Of a DNA stretch of 64,000 nucleotides, positions 40,265 through 50,970 are shown piece by piece. Location: the NCBI GenBank assembly GCA_020975725.1, contig QXJR01000016.1, positions 496,001-560,000 on the forward strand, written 5' to 3'. The notes below the pieces were generated by a model. It was given only the letters and a program-made list of their open reading frames with translations. It was not told the origin of the DNA and searched no databases. This DNA is from Picocystis sp. L7. Lineage: Eukaryota > Chlorophyta > Picocystophyceae > Picocystales > Picocystaceae. Position numbers and translations under genes: made by a program. The first letter of the stretch is position 1; the number at the start of each line of letters is the position of its first letter.

Positions 40265-41677
40265 TTATTGATTGACCGCCACCAACGGCCTTCGGTTGCC
40301 GCGCAAGCACATCCCCGTGCTGATTTGCTTCTGGTGTGTGTTTCTTGTGCTTCTTTGGTGGACAGCTTGTTCGGAGGATCTAATAACTACTCTCCTTCTC
40401 ACTTTGCACGCACCCTGGTTCTCCTGGGGTGTTGACTCTATCTTGGTCGATGAGCCAACTTTGCTGCCTGGTGCACTGCCCACTGGCACTGCCTCTGTTG
40501 GACTTTCAGCGGCTTCTTTGGCTGGGCTTGCAAACACCAACGGAAGTGCGGTCTGAGTCCCCAAGCTTGCAAAGAGATCGTCTAGTAGCTTGTTGGTGGG
40601 ATCCTTCCTCTTTCTTTCGATGTGCTCTGGCTTTTCTACATGCTTGGAATACTCGTCATAATTCACGGCACACACCTCACAGTAACCAGCGCGGGATACC
40701 CTCCACTTCAACCTTTTATTTCCCTGGCTATCGCGTTTTCTCTTCGTACTCAGATGTCCGTGCTGTTTTGCCCTCGGCTTTCTGGCTTTCAGATTGGTGC
40801 CGCTTTTTCCGGGGAAGACGAACGGGCATGTGCCTGGGGCAGCATCAAAATCAAGGTAGGGCAGGGCTACCTTTCCCTCCTTTGTCCATGGAAACTCCTT
40901 CGCAACGGGTTTGAACTTCCCAGTAAGATCTTCGATCAGCAGGACAGGGAGTTTGGGCGTCGATGCTTTCTTTTCCAAGGCCAGGCGCTCTTCGAGGTCC
41001 AGCTTCTTGCTTTGATTCTCAATCTGTTCGAAGTGCACAATCTTCATACCGTATCGAGCACACATCTCCGCGTGGGTTAGGCCTCGGGGGAGTTGCTTGG
41101 TCTGCTCGGTAGCCACCTTGGCCAATTTCGAGGCCCTCCCACTGCCTCTGATTTCCTGAGTGGAAGACACACGGCGTTGTTTGTTTTTCCAGCTCCGTTC
41201 GTCGTGTGTGAGGATGTGTGTGACATCCTTATTGAGGGTGTACACGATCTTTGTGGGTCTGCTCGATTTCGAGAGCACCTTTCTCGCCATCTCCAGCTCG
41301 TTTCTCTCGTGCAGATCTAGGAAGTAGACCGCTTCGTTTCGCCTTTGTTTCGATCTCTTTTCTTCGTCTGGTCGTGGTGGAAGTTTCTCGGTTGGTCTAC
41401 ATCCGGCGGGATGCAATGCGTCTCTTTTCTTTTCCGTGGGTCGAATGTTCTCTCGATCCTCTTGGTGGACGACGTGTGTGTGTCTATCGTCCAAAATCGC
41501 GTCGATAGCTGCGCCTCTGCTCCTCTTCTTGTCCTTCTTCGTGTTCCTCTCTGGTTCGTTTCCCTCTCCTTGGACGTGCGTCGATCGTCTGCTTTCGCGT
41601 AGGACGGGCATCAGGGAATCCTGCTTGCCATCCACGTCCCTTCCCACTCCTTTCACGTCCCCATGGACCTCCACCAT
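40265..41677 (-). CDS. DBF4-type regulatory subunit of Cdc7 kinase
   Basis: The 470-residue product shows all three Dbf4 motifs in order. Motif N is a BRCT-like segment (VYFLDLHERNELEMARKVL, then NKDVTHILT) near residues 115-145. Motif M (GKFKPVAKEFPW, then PYLDFDAAPGTCPF) lies near residues 260-290. Motif C is a zinc finger with GYCEVC and HVEKPEH, a C-x2-C/H-x5-H pattern, near residue 335. Dbf4 activates Cdc7 to phosphorylate MCM helicases at replication origins. The order and spacing of motifs make the call strong despite low overall conservation. The open frame extends upstream, but that part looks untranslated; the ATG at 41677 fits. Confidence 0.85.
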   Translation of the reverse strand: MVEVHGDVKGVGRDVDGKQDSLMPVLRESRRSTHVQGEGNEPERNTKKDKKRSRGAAIDAILDDRHTHVVHQEDRENIRPTEKKRDALHPAGCRPTEKLPPRPDEEKRSKQRRNEAVYFLDLHERNELEMARKVLSKSSRPTKIVYTLNKDVTHILTHDERSWKNKQRRVSSTQEIRGSGRASKLAKVATEQTKQLPRGLTHAEMCARYGMKIVHFEQIENQSKKLDLEERLALEKKASTPKLPVLLIEDLTGKFKPVAKEFPWTKEGKVALPYLDFDAAPGTCPFVFPGKSGTNLKARKPRAKQHGHLSTKRKRDSQGNKRLKWRVSRAGYCEVCAVNYDEYSKHVEKPEHIERKRKDPTNKLLDDLFASLGTQTALPLVFASPAKEAAESPTEAVPVGSAPGSKVGSSTKIESTPQENQGACKVRRRVVIRSSEQAVHQRSTRNTHQKQISTGMCLRGNRRPLVAVNQ

Positions 41678-42259
41678 CGACGCGAAACAGCACGTGTGCG
41701 ACGAGAAGCGAAGGTGCGCGTTTGCATGGATGGGTTTCCCGCGCAAATCTCCGACTGGGGGAAAACCGTGTCGATGCAGACACGGGTAGGAATATTCGTG
41801 AATATTCGCACGGGGGTGTGGGATGGATGCAGGCAAGGGTGTGGGATGGAACAGGTGGTGCACCACAGACCTTGCAGACAAACCAAGGCATGGACCTGGT
41901 CCTGCGAGGATAGCAAGAAGGAAGGCACAAAAGAGGAAACGTACGGTCGACGTCACAACGAACCAGTCCCTTCGACAAATGCGGAGCGAACCATCCGGCG
42001 TAGAATTACCGTTCCTTTGCATGCGTTCCAAACGTCATGCCGGTCTTCGCGAATAGCCAGGGGGAAACAATGCATGCTTCCAGTGAATGCAGAAAGCGCA
42101 GGGTCCCCTCGAAACGACAGCAGCAAGGGAATGGACGGACCACGTTGGGCTGTCAATCCCAGGCTTGACATCGTGCATGTCATGGCACGGCCATTGCCCA
42201 CTGGTGCGGGAACGAGTGCACCACCTACCAAAAATTCGTGCAACGTCATGGCCGCTGCA
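41678..42259. other. intergenic
   Basis: Gap of 580 bases between DBF4 and ADA2, both on the minus strand. It contains an inverted GGAATATTCGTGAATATTCG sequence near 41795. No gene was recognised. Confidence 0.5.
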
Positions 42260-43825
42260 TCACGTCCCTTCGACAATCCAACCACAACTGACCAAAAAAT
42301 CAAACACTCTGAGCGCCTTCGCCTGGTCTATCTGAAAAAATCCGACAGCAGCCGACGGATGGACGCTGCCTCTTTCCCGCGATTGAAGCATTAACTTGTG
42401 TTTCATACTTAAATAATGTGCTGGCATGATTCTTAACACGGAGCACAGCTCTCTCTCGCCAACTGATAGTACCTCGTGTCCAGGGAAAAGGGAAATGTCT
42501 AGCAGAGGATAAGATTGCCGAGTGCTTCCTGTACCTTTCTGAAGGATCTGGAGCTCTGCAGAGCCAGTGAGCTTCTGCAGAGAAGGAACTGACGCTGCAC
42601 TTTTAAGCGTTGTTTCTTCGGCACCGGACCGAGCAAGGTAGCGATCCGCTCTCGAAACTCCTGGTGGTTTGATGCTGCTGCTTTGAAGATACGGTGCAGA
42701 CTCCATGGCCTTCATCCTCTGCTTTTCAAACTCGCGACGCTTCGCCTCTGTCTCGTAAGCGTCGGCATCAGGTAGGGTGCGTAGACCGAGCCGTCGGTAC
42801 TGTTTCAACTGTTCAATCCGTGCTCGCAGGTGTTCCTCCACCGCAAGCCCTTCCATCATATTCCTATGGTCTTCCTCGCTATGGAAACGGGCAAACACGC
42901 GAAACTTAGCGTACAGGGCTCGCTCTTCTGGCGTGCGCTTCTTGTCCAGGGCCATGATGTGCTTTATGTTAAGGAGCCCTCTCTCTAGGATGAAGTGCTT
43001 CCTGCGCTCCCTCTCGTCCAACCTGTAGCTGTAAATTTCCAATTGCCTCTCCTTTTGCCTAGTCTCCTCTTCTGTGTCGCTGTCCTTGAAGTCCATCTCT
43101 GCCAATGGAACCTCCGCATCAACGTCAAAGTCTGGGTCAAACTCATTCCGCTTTGCATGATACCCTGATACCTCTTGCAAGTTCCCTGCGACCCGGTTCG
43201 GCTCTTCTGATTCCAAAGTCGGCGGTCGGCTTATTCCCCTACCACTGGCACCCTCGGCTGCGGCCTTGGGTTCCTGACCCTGAACATCGCTCCCCTTCTT
43301 CCCGACGGCAGATTTGTCTCCTAGCCCTGTGCCTTGTGCCTCTCCCTCGGTCGTTTCGTGCAGTGGTGCATGCTGGGGCTCCGGCTCCTCCGTGGCAGGT
43401 TCTGACTGGACTGCCATGCCACCTTCCGGCCCGATGATGTGAGAAAGGTCAGGCAAGGGGAATGTGCTCACGTTTATATATGTGTTGATGTAATGTTGTC
43501 GGCATTGGGCATTGGTCTTAGTGCCCACATGTTCGGCCACCTCTGGCCAGTTGTTCAGGCCGTACATCTCGATGGCCTCCAGCAACAGCAGCTCTTCATC
43601 TGCACCCCAATCCATGACAAAGAGGGGGAAGGAGATGTTGTCCACTACCCTGTATGCATGCGTGTTGGAGTGCGGGTACAATTCGACCCCAATACTGAAG
43701 CACTCCAAGCATAGGTCGAAGTCCGCACACTCTGCACATTTGATTCGAACGGAGTGTGAGATATCTCTTTGGCAGTAGTTGCAATGGTAGAGCGCTTTCT
43801 TCTTTCCCGCATTCCCTTTGGTCAT
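42260..43825 (-). CDS. ADA2: transcriptional adaptor ADA2 (SAGA-type coactivator)
   Basis: The 521-residue protein has a ZZ zinc finger (YHCNYCQRDIS... CAECADFDLC) at about residues 13-60, then a SANT domain (DWGADEELLLLEAIEMYGL) at 72-120. A charged middle follows, then the ADA2 helical region (RLDERERRKHFILERGLL), and a C-terminal SWIRM domain (VLSVGERELCSVLRIMPAHYL). ADA2 binds GCN5 and stimulates histone H3 acetylation. Domain order and length match plant and fungal ADA2. The start at the ATG before KGNAGKKKALYHC is standard for the family. Confidence 0.96.
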   Translation of the reverse strand: MTKGNAGKKKALYHCNYCQRDISHSVRIKCAECADFDLCLECFSIGVELYPHSNTHAYRVVDNISFPLFVMDWGADEELLLLEAIEMYGLNNWPEVAEHVGTKTNAQCRQHYINTYINVSTFPLPDLSHIIGPEGGMAVQSEPATEEPEPQHAPLHETTEGEAQGTGLGDKSAVGKKGSDVQGQEPKAAAEGASGRGISRPPTLESEEPNRVAGNLQEVSGYHAKRNEFDPDFDVDAEVPLAEMDFKDSDTEEETRQKERQLEIYSYRLDERERRKHFILERGLLNIKHIMALDKKRTPEERALYAKFRVFARFHSEEDHRNMMEGLAVEEHLRARIEQLKQYRRLGLRTLPDADAYETEAKRREFEKQRMKAMESAPYLQSSSIKPPGVSRADRYLARSGAEETTLKSAASVPSLQKLTGSAELQILQKGTGSTRQSYPLLDISLFPGHEVLSVGERELCSVLRIMPAHYLSMKHKLMLQSRERGSVHPSAAVGFFQIDQAKALRVFDFLVSCGWIVEGT

Positions 43826-44625
43826 GACGGTGTCCGTGACCTTCTTCCTCTTGGCGCTGCACGTTCCGTCCGTCCAATTGCACGAGTCAGCAACGAATTA
43901 CCAGCTTGCAGCAGGCACTACCGATTCCTGGTGGAAGTCCTGTCGCCGTTCGCTTCTGGGCCTCGTTGGGGAGCGCATCGGGTTCGAATTTCCTCCTGCT
44001 TCCACCTGTCGATCTGTTGTTCCTCTTTCCGATCCACGGCGCCTGATTTCACGGGTTTCGAGGCGTTGACGATGGCATCCATCGATCAGGACACAAGCAC
44101 CACTGCACCAGTGGCGTGTATCCCCTTTCGTTTCCCGTTCCTGTTTTCTCCTCTCCATCCCTTCCGTCGATCCGCTCGTTCCCCTCTTGGTCCATCCCTC
44201 CTTCCACCACGTTTCCTTTTCGCGCCTTTTTCGCGTCCCACGCACCGCACGAGGAAGGAAGGCGCGCCGTCCATGACGTCGGTGCGCGCAATAGGGTTTC
44301 GTGCTCCCAACCCGTATCGAATTCGGCCCCATGGACCCTAACCGTACCCGGACCTCCTCCACCGAGTGGGGAGGACACCAAGGAACCCAAAGGGGAGATG
44401 GACAGAGCGGATCCAAAGCTGTGGAGAGGGGGGGGGATGTGGCGAAAGTTTGATCCGTTACACGTGGTGGTGGATAGATATGTCTTGGATGCGTGCAAGC
44501 AAACCGTGGAGGCTGATGCGAACGGACGTCCCGCCTTCCCCCGACCGAGTGGATGGGTCGTCCAAAACAACCCATGCACGGTCAATAGAGCTACCTGACC
44601 CGTCGACGCCAAGGATGGAGTAAAA
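43826..44625. other. intergenic
   Basis: Gap of 0.8 kb between ADA2 and GATA, both on the minus strand. No coding or RNA signal was recognised; it includes the ADA2 5' and GATA 3' regions. Confidence 0.5.
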
Positions 44626-45504
44626 CTATTGCATCACCAGGGGGGGACCTTCTATGCCTTGAAACGCCGGACAACAACGCACTTCCTTCTGGGTTTCCAT
44701 CGCACGTTGGAGCGTGGAAGGACGACGACGATTCTCCATGGGCTGGAGGGGGGTCAGAACGCCGGTCCGACGGTACCTGGTCCCACAAGCATTGCACTGT
44801 GTTGGTTGCATGGACGGTCAGCCTCGTTCTTGCGCACCTCGTGTGTTCGATCCGCCTTCTCGCCGGGACCGTTCGACGCACCAATTGCGGCTTGTGCGCC
44901 GGTCCTTTGCGCCACTGGGGTGACTCTGCATCCAGGGAGAAGCGCATTGGAAGGTCCACAAGGTCAGCTCTGCACACGGCTTGTTGATCGTTCCCACCCT
45001 TCGAGATCTCGCTCCTTGAGCCCACGCGTTCCCAACGATCGCCTGCCTCGGATGGCTCCATCGAACGCCTTCCCTTCGCTCTGGCGAAACAATTGGGATG
45101 GTCCAGCACCACGGTGACCTTTCCCACCCTGTTCCCTCGAGATGACGTGAGGTCGCGTCCTGCTACACCACCCACGCACCGGTGACCCCGCAGTGGTCGC
45201 ATGGACCGCTCGCTCGGTACTGCGATTGGTGTTTCCCACAGCACTTGTGTCCTTCTCTTCCTCCTTGCGGATCTTGGATCGAATGGCGTCCCTCGTCTTC
45301 GGCCAACTTCTCCGCCAGCCACTCGAGGTCCCCGTCGCTGGCCGGCCAGGCGAGGCGTCGATCTTCGTCCACTCGCACGAGGCAGTAGGCTCTCTTGTCG
45401 GTGTCTTGGCAGGTGCAGGAGGCGTGCAGGAGGGTTTCCAGATCGCAGGAGGCAGGGCTGCATCCAGGTGTCATGGTCTTGGCCATGGTGTCGTTGTTGT
45501 CCAT
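44626..45504 (-). CDS. GATA-type zinc-finger transcription factor, three exons
   Basis: Exons are 45180-45504, 44882-44925 (44 nt) and 44626-44796, with introns of 254 and 85 nt. Both donors are GTGCGT and both acceptors CAG; phases agree, giving 179 residues. The zinc finger is split over all three exons: CDHCGVT, then ESPQWRKGPAHKPQL, then CNACGTRYRR. It is a C-x2-C-x18-C-x2-C finger, the spacing typical of plant GATA factors. A short C-terminal tail follows. The N-terminal part has several Cys and an acidic helix (DGDLEWLAEKLAEDEG). The ATG at 45504 follows a low-complexity Arg/Gly-coding stretch that I regard as leader. An AGATCTCGA box lies in intron 1 at 45001-45009. Confidence 0.85.
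45001..45009 (-). promoter_or_regulatory. AGATCTCGA box in GATA intron 1
   Basis: The reverse complement of AGATCTCGA lies inside the first intron of the GATA gene. A further TC follows it, giving TCGAGATCTC. Confidence 0.3.
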
Positions 45505-46593
45505 GCGTGTTCCACACGTCCCTCTGCCTCTGCCTCTGCCTCTGCCCCTCCCTCTCCCACCCACACGAACACGTCCTGTCAAGGACAGGGTCGGAGAGGG
45601 ACACGAAAGGGGGGAGAGGTGGGCCCACATCCTCTCTCTCCCATTTCCCCTGCCCCACCCTCTGGGCTCGGGGACACGGGAAGGTGGAGGCGTGCAAGCG
45701 CGACGGGGGCCGAAGAGGAAACGGTCGGGGTGGTACGGACCCGATGGGGATGCGAAGGAGCTGTTCCTCTGCGGGGGAAGGGCTTCGGATCCCGGCATGG
45801 TGAGGGGTGAGATCGTCAGGTCTCGTCGAGGACGATCGCTTTTTTAGAGGGAAAGTCGCGAATTCCTCTTCGTCCTCTGCGATGCAAGGCGCGGTCTCCT
45901 CATCGACGGATGGGGATCCGAAGCGACGGGTGCGGGGGGGGGTTCGAGCGGAACCGAAGGCGAACACCCGAGACCCTCGCAGACCGGGATGTCCTCCCTT
46001 CTATCCGACCCCGAATTCCCTTTCGATCGGAGGAAACGTCTCGATGAGTCTTCTCGTTTCCCCAGGTTCCTTCGATCCACCAATCGGGTGGACCAGAGGA
46101 AGGGACGCGTGGATGGACCAATCAGAACGCAGGAAACCGGGTCCCCTCCGCCCGGACGGATGTGCGAGTGGGATGGTTGTAGCAGAAGAATGGAATGGAC
46201 AGGGTAGGCTCCAACACAACACAACACCACGATCACGGAGTGATCCTCACCACCCAGCCTGCATCTGCACCACCAAAAGGCCACGGGAAAGCACGGAGAT
46301 GGATCCAGCTTCGACAGATCCATGATCATTGGGACAGGTTGGGACAAAGTCAGGAAAGGTACCCCCGTTGCGAGAAGAACGCAATCCATACAGGCAGTGA
46401 AGATGGGAACGGGACGGTTGGGCTTCCAAAGCTCCAAACGGTAAATCGACGGCCCATTCTCCTTTATTGACGTGGTGCAGGATCAATGTAAGATCAAGCA
46501 TGGAAAACGGTAGGCGAGTGACCATGCAAGAGCAGCTGCCTAGCAGCGGTGAAGCCAATTTCTCAGGTAGAGACCAGGCAAAAAAACGGGTCC
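45505..46593. other. intergenic
   Basis: Gap of 1.1 kb. A CCTCTG/GCCTCT microsatellite lies near 45518-45550, just upstream of the GATA ATG. No gene was recognised in the rest. Confidence 0.5.
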
Positions 46594-49500
46594 TCAATCC
46601 GCCCCATCTTCCGCAGGGCCACCTGCCTCGCCACGTGTGGCTCGAGCATTCACAAACGAGTCCAAGGGGACATACAAGTATCCCTTGGGCAAACGATTGT
46701 TGGTTGCCTGAGCTTCACCGGGCGTCATCAAACGCTCCCTGTCCAATCGCAGTCTCTCCTCTGAACGGCGAAGCCGTTTTGTTGCCTCTTGGACAGGATC
46801 TTCTTGATCTTCCAATCCTCGCTTGATGCCACAGTACTGGGAGTAGGGCTGCGAGCTTGCCAGGGGATCTTTCACACTAGCCCTTGCAAGATCAATCGCA
46901 CACATGGCAGCCTCTGATTTGAGCTTCTCCCTCTTCACGATCCGATCGCAGATCGTACGGAGCCTTTCAAACTCAAAGCGCATCCTTCTCAACTTCTTGA
47001 ACTCCTCCACAGTGACCCCTGTCTTCTTCTCCACCTTACTGGCGCCCCCGTTGCTCCCCACAAGCTGGCCAAGCTTCGCACGCATCATGGGGGAATGCTT
47101 CTCACAGTAGAAGCGGTAGTCCGTCTTGCCACCTGGACCAGGCTTTGGTTGCATGTGGAAACGTGCACGTCTAGCGCACATGGGGTGAAAAGCTAAATTG
47201 CAGTCTTTGAAACTGCAGTTCAAAACGGCACCTTCGAGGCCACACCAAGAACAGACCCTTTGCAGCATCTCGGGCTTGATTCTCCCGAGGCCTTCTACGG
47301 CATCTGGGGCATCGTTGTCCCTCAATGTAACCTCAGGGGTGTGTTTTGCACAGTATACGTGCACCCACTTTCCACCTTTTGATCGCTTGAAGGCCCCGCG
47401 TTCGATGGGACAAAGCATACACTTGGGCAGATCCGGCAAATCTGGGAGGGTTCCTGGCTTTCTCTGCCACCGCGGTGGGCGCTCGGCCTTCGGATCCTTA
47501 CCAGCGAGCCGAAGGCCATCCTCATACTCCTTGCAAGGCCAACACAGCCAGTCACCATCTGGAATCACAGATATACTGTAGCACTTCTGATGGACCGGAG
47601 TCTCGCAGCGCTCGCAAAATACAATGGGGTTGTTCTCGTCGCTCTCCCCGCTGCCACACACCACGCACACTGCTTCATCTATGCTAGCAAGCATGTACTC
47701 GTCGATGAACTGCATCGGTGCGCCCTCTGCTTTAAGGTCTTGCAGTTTGACAGCCTCCACAGCTGACTGTACTGCTGCTTTCTGCTGCTGCTCTTTCAAC
47801 ACCTTCTTCTGGATCCGTTTATTTGCCTTCCACGCCTCCATGTAGGTATAGACATCCAGGGTAGCTTGAACTTGTTTCTCCACACGCTTCTGCTGGTCTG
47901 GCAGATCTTTGAGGACCTCTTCACCCAGGACATCCAGGAGATTCTTGTTGTTCAACATTTGCGCAATCAGTTCTGTCTGCAAAATAAGTATTTCGGACAA
48001 AATCTCGTCTTCAGGTGCTATTGCAAAAAACTCGGTGCACGTTTGCAACTGCGCCCATTCTTCCTCTGCTGATGCCTCCTTACGCCCCTGTTTTGCGAAC
48101 TCAGATATCTTCCGCACTAGCCGTTCATCTGCATCCTCGGCGCTTGCCAGCCCATTTGAAGCAGCATCCCCGAAAGCAGTGGTAAAATTAAGAGGGGACA
48201 CCAATGCATCAGAGTCTGATGAATCCCTAGGAGCTGTAAGTATCCTCTGAGTGTACAGATGCAGGTACTCCTCCGAAGGAATACGAGAAAGGAGGGCACT
48301 CAACCTATCTTCCTCCGTCTCGATTTGGCCAGGCACGCCTAGATCCAAAAGCCCATCCGACGTCTTAGAGCTTGTGGGAGGGCAGGGCATATCTACCGCG
48401 GTACCTCTAGACTGTCTATCGTCGCCGCTCTGCAAGGTAGCGAAGAACTCTTTTCCTTTCTCACTCTCTCCTACGCCTGCAGGTGCTGAGGAACCATACA
48501 CACCCTTCCTGCTTGCTTTGTTCAGCGCCCGAACCCATCCACGTACTGCCTGAGCAAGCTTCGTATCACTGGCCCCTCCCGCCCAAGTCAAAATCTCATC
48601 CTCCGTGACACCTAAAGCAATTGCGATGTCACTCACTTGGGCAGTCTCCAATGTAAAAAACTGGTTCACCAGAGCCATCAAGTCTGCTTCAATGCAGTCA
48701 TCAAGCAAGTCACCTGTGACGACATCGTTGGGAACTCGGGTACCGGGCTTTTCGTCCAACTCGACTTTGCTGACAGGAGTCTCCAAAGGGACTGACACAG
48801 CATATGATTCTTTCTTTACTTCAATCTCAGCATGATTACTAATTGGGGGCTCCACGGGCTTCTTAGGTACCACCTCTGCAATCCGTTTGTTCTGCAGATC
48901 CTTCCCCCTGAGGCCTTGCCCTTTCGACAGCTTTGAATGTTTGCTGCAGTACCCCTTCAATTCTACAGGCCCGTCAACGCCCTGACTGCTTACTTCCATG
49001 AGCAGCTGTTCTCTCCTTGCACAGGATGGATGGAATGGTACAGCACAGAAGCCATAGCTGCACTGAATGCATGCGCCATGTTTCTCCTTGCACAGGACGC
49101 ACTGCAATTTCCACCTGCTCTTTGGGATATTGCATACATTCTGGACTGGCTCCATGGCCTCCGTGTCTTCCGGCTTAATAAACGTTTCGGGTATCCATTG
49201 CGAGCAGAAAAGGTGAACCCATACCTTCTTACCACCCACGAGGTCGGCGCAGGGTTTCAGTGCCCCACCCGCTCTCGGACACAGGATACACTCCCCTTGT
49301 TTGGGTGCACGCCCTTCCTCACACCTACGGCACAGCCACTCACCCGTCGGAACGTTTTTTACTCCATAGCAAATCTGGTGGACAGCAACATTGCACTTGT
49401 CGCAAAAGAGGATTAGGTTCCCTTCAATGCTTTCCCCTTCGTTGCAGACATCGCACACATCACCGGGATCATCGCCAGGTTCAAGTGGAGAAATGATGGT

Positions 49501-50498
49501 GGTGAGCACTTCTTCTGCAGATCCCTCCTTCCCGCTTTTCCCCGCACTCGCACCTCCACTCCCTCCTGCGATGCTTGGATTGGTTCCTCCTGGGCTTTTC
49601 TCTTTCTTTGGTATCACCGTGGGCTTGGCCTTTCCGACGCTTTGACTCCTCCGCTTCCTCTCTTCCTCCATGTATTTCTTTTCGATCGCTTCGTCTTCTT
49701 CCCAACTTTCCTGGTGCTCCCTCCCGACAGGGGGCACCCTCAAGGCTGCATCTTCGTCCACATGATATCTTTCCAGCAACCGTTTGAGATCCGCCTGGGT
49801 CAAGTGTCGGAAGTAGTCCTGTCCGCGAATCGTGCATCGTTCAAGGTCAGTCGCTGCACGCCCCAGCGTTTACCGATGCCCGTCTATGTGTTTCCCGAAG
49901 ATTCCATCCCTCCTCCTTTCCTTGGCGCCGGAAGAATTCGCTCTCTTCCCGGAAGGCTCGGTTGGTCGTGGTCCCCAACCCTCGCGGGTTTCATCTTTCC
50001 GTTTCCACTCTCGTTTGCGCTCGTCCTTCTCCTATCGCAGGTCCATGGTGCTCCCCTTTGTATCCCCACCATTCTTTCCCATCGCACACGTCTTGGTTTC
50101 CTCACCTCTGCCACGGCCCAGAAGGCGCTGGTTTCTGGTTCTGGTAGGAGTGCAGGCAGTCCTTCCTTGCCTTCCTTGGTTTCCACCAGGGCTTGGGACG
50201 GGTTCTCCCTCGTTTTGGCCAGTTGCGCCACTCTTTTTTTCTTCTCGGCTTCCCTTGCGTTCCTGGCGTCCTTGTGCTTGAGCTTGACGCGCTGTCGATC
50301 CCGATCGGCGGCCACGTGGACGTTCGCGACCAGCGTCGGCGGGAGGGTGTTGGGTGGCGGCACGCCGCGTGCCCTCGACTGTTCCAGGAGCGCGTCCCAG
50401 AGCGTGTGGGGAGCTTCTCGGAGGGGAGGGGGCGGCAGGCACGCCTTCGATGCGTCCACGTGCTTCTTCGCCAGCCTCGTGCGCGCGTCCCACGCCAT
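46594..50498 (-). CDS. double PHD-extended PHD chromatin protein
   Basis: Exon 1 is 50106-50498 and exon 2 is 46594-49818. The 287-nt intron has donor GTGAGG and acceptor CAG, phase 0, giving 1205 residues. Two complete PHD plus extended-PHD cassettes are present. The first (CDVCNEGESIEGN... ECILCPRAGGALKP... CVLCKEKHGACIQC) lies at about residues 185-360. The second (CVVCGSGESDENN... CMLCPIERGAFK... CSWCGLEGAVLNC) lies at about residues 830-1050. The pattern is that of BRPF/Jade/AF10-like readers of histone H3, and of plant PHD proteins with two such cassettes. Exon 1 encodes a charged helical region. The last 150 residues are helical and basic. No catalytic domain is seen. The gene is divergent from ERD2 over 472 bases. 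Confidence 0.88.
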
Positions 50499-50970
50499 CG
50501 CGTCCACGCGCACGTCGGTTTTCTTTCTTTCACCACGTCGCGACGTTCCCTTTGGGTCTGGGATGGGGTTCCTTCTCGGTCTTTCGGGTTCAAGGGTGGG
50601 TTCGAAAGGGGACCTCCATCGGGTCGGTTTCCCTTTCGGGAACGGAGGAAAGGACCGGGGGGTCCCCACCGGACGTGGGATCGGGGAGAAGGGGGTGGTC
50701 GAACCCGCACCTTTCCTTTCGAAGTGGGAAACGAAAGGGACGTCGAAAGAGGTTCGATCCGGACATCCCCTTTTCCCTTGGGTGGGGGGGAAAGGAGAGA
50801 GGGACCCCGGGGTCCCACACACACCTCGTCCCACCACGAGACACGATGAAGTGCGTCCCTGCGATGGATGAAGCGAGAAGGAGAGAGGGAGGGACGAATA
50901 GATGGAAGTGGAACACACGTCCAGGCGTGGAGATGGAGAGACAAACGCTGACCCGATGGTGAAACGACGG

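Noticed and set aside
45507-45798. Upstream in-frame extension of the GATA protein with Arg-Gly repeats
   Set aside because: The repeat arises from a simple CCTCTG-type microsatellite and lacks protein-like features; the ATG at 45504 is preferred.
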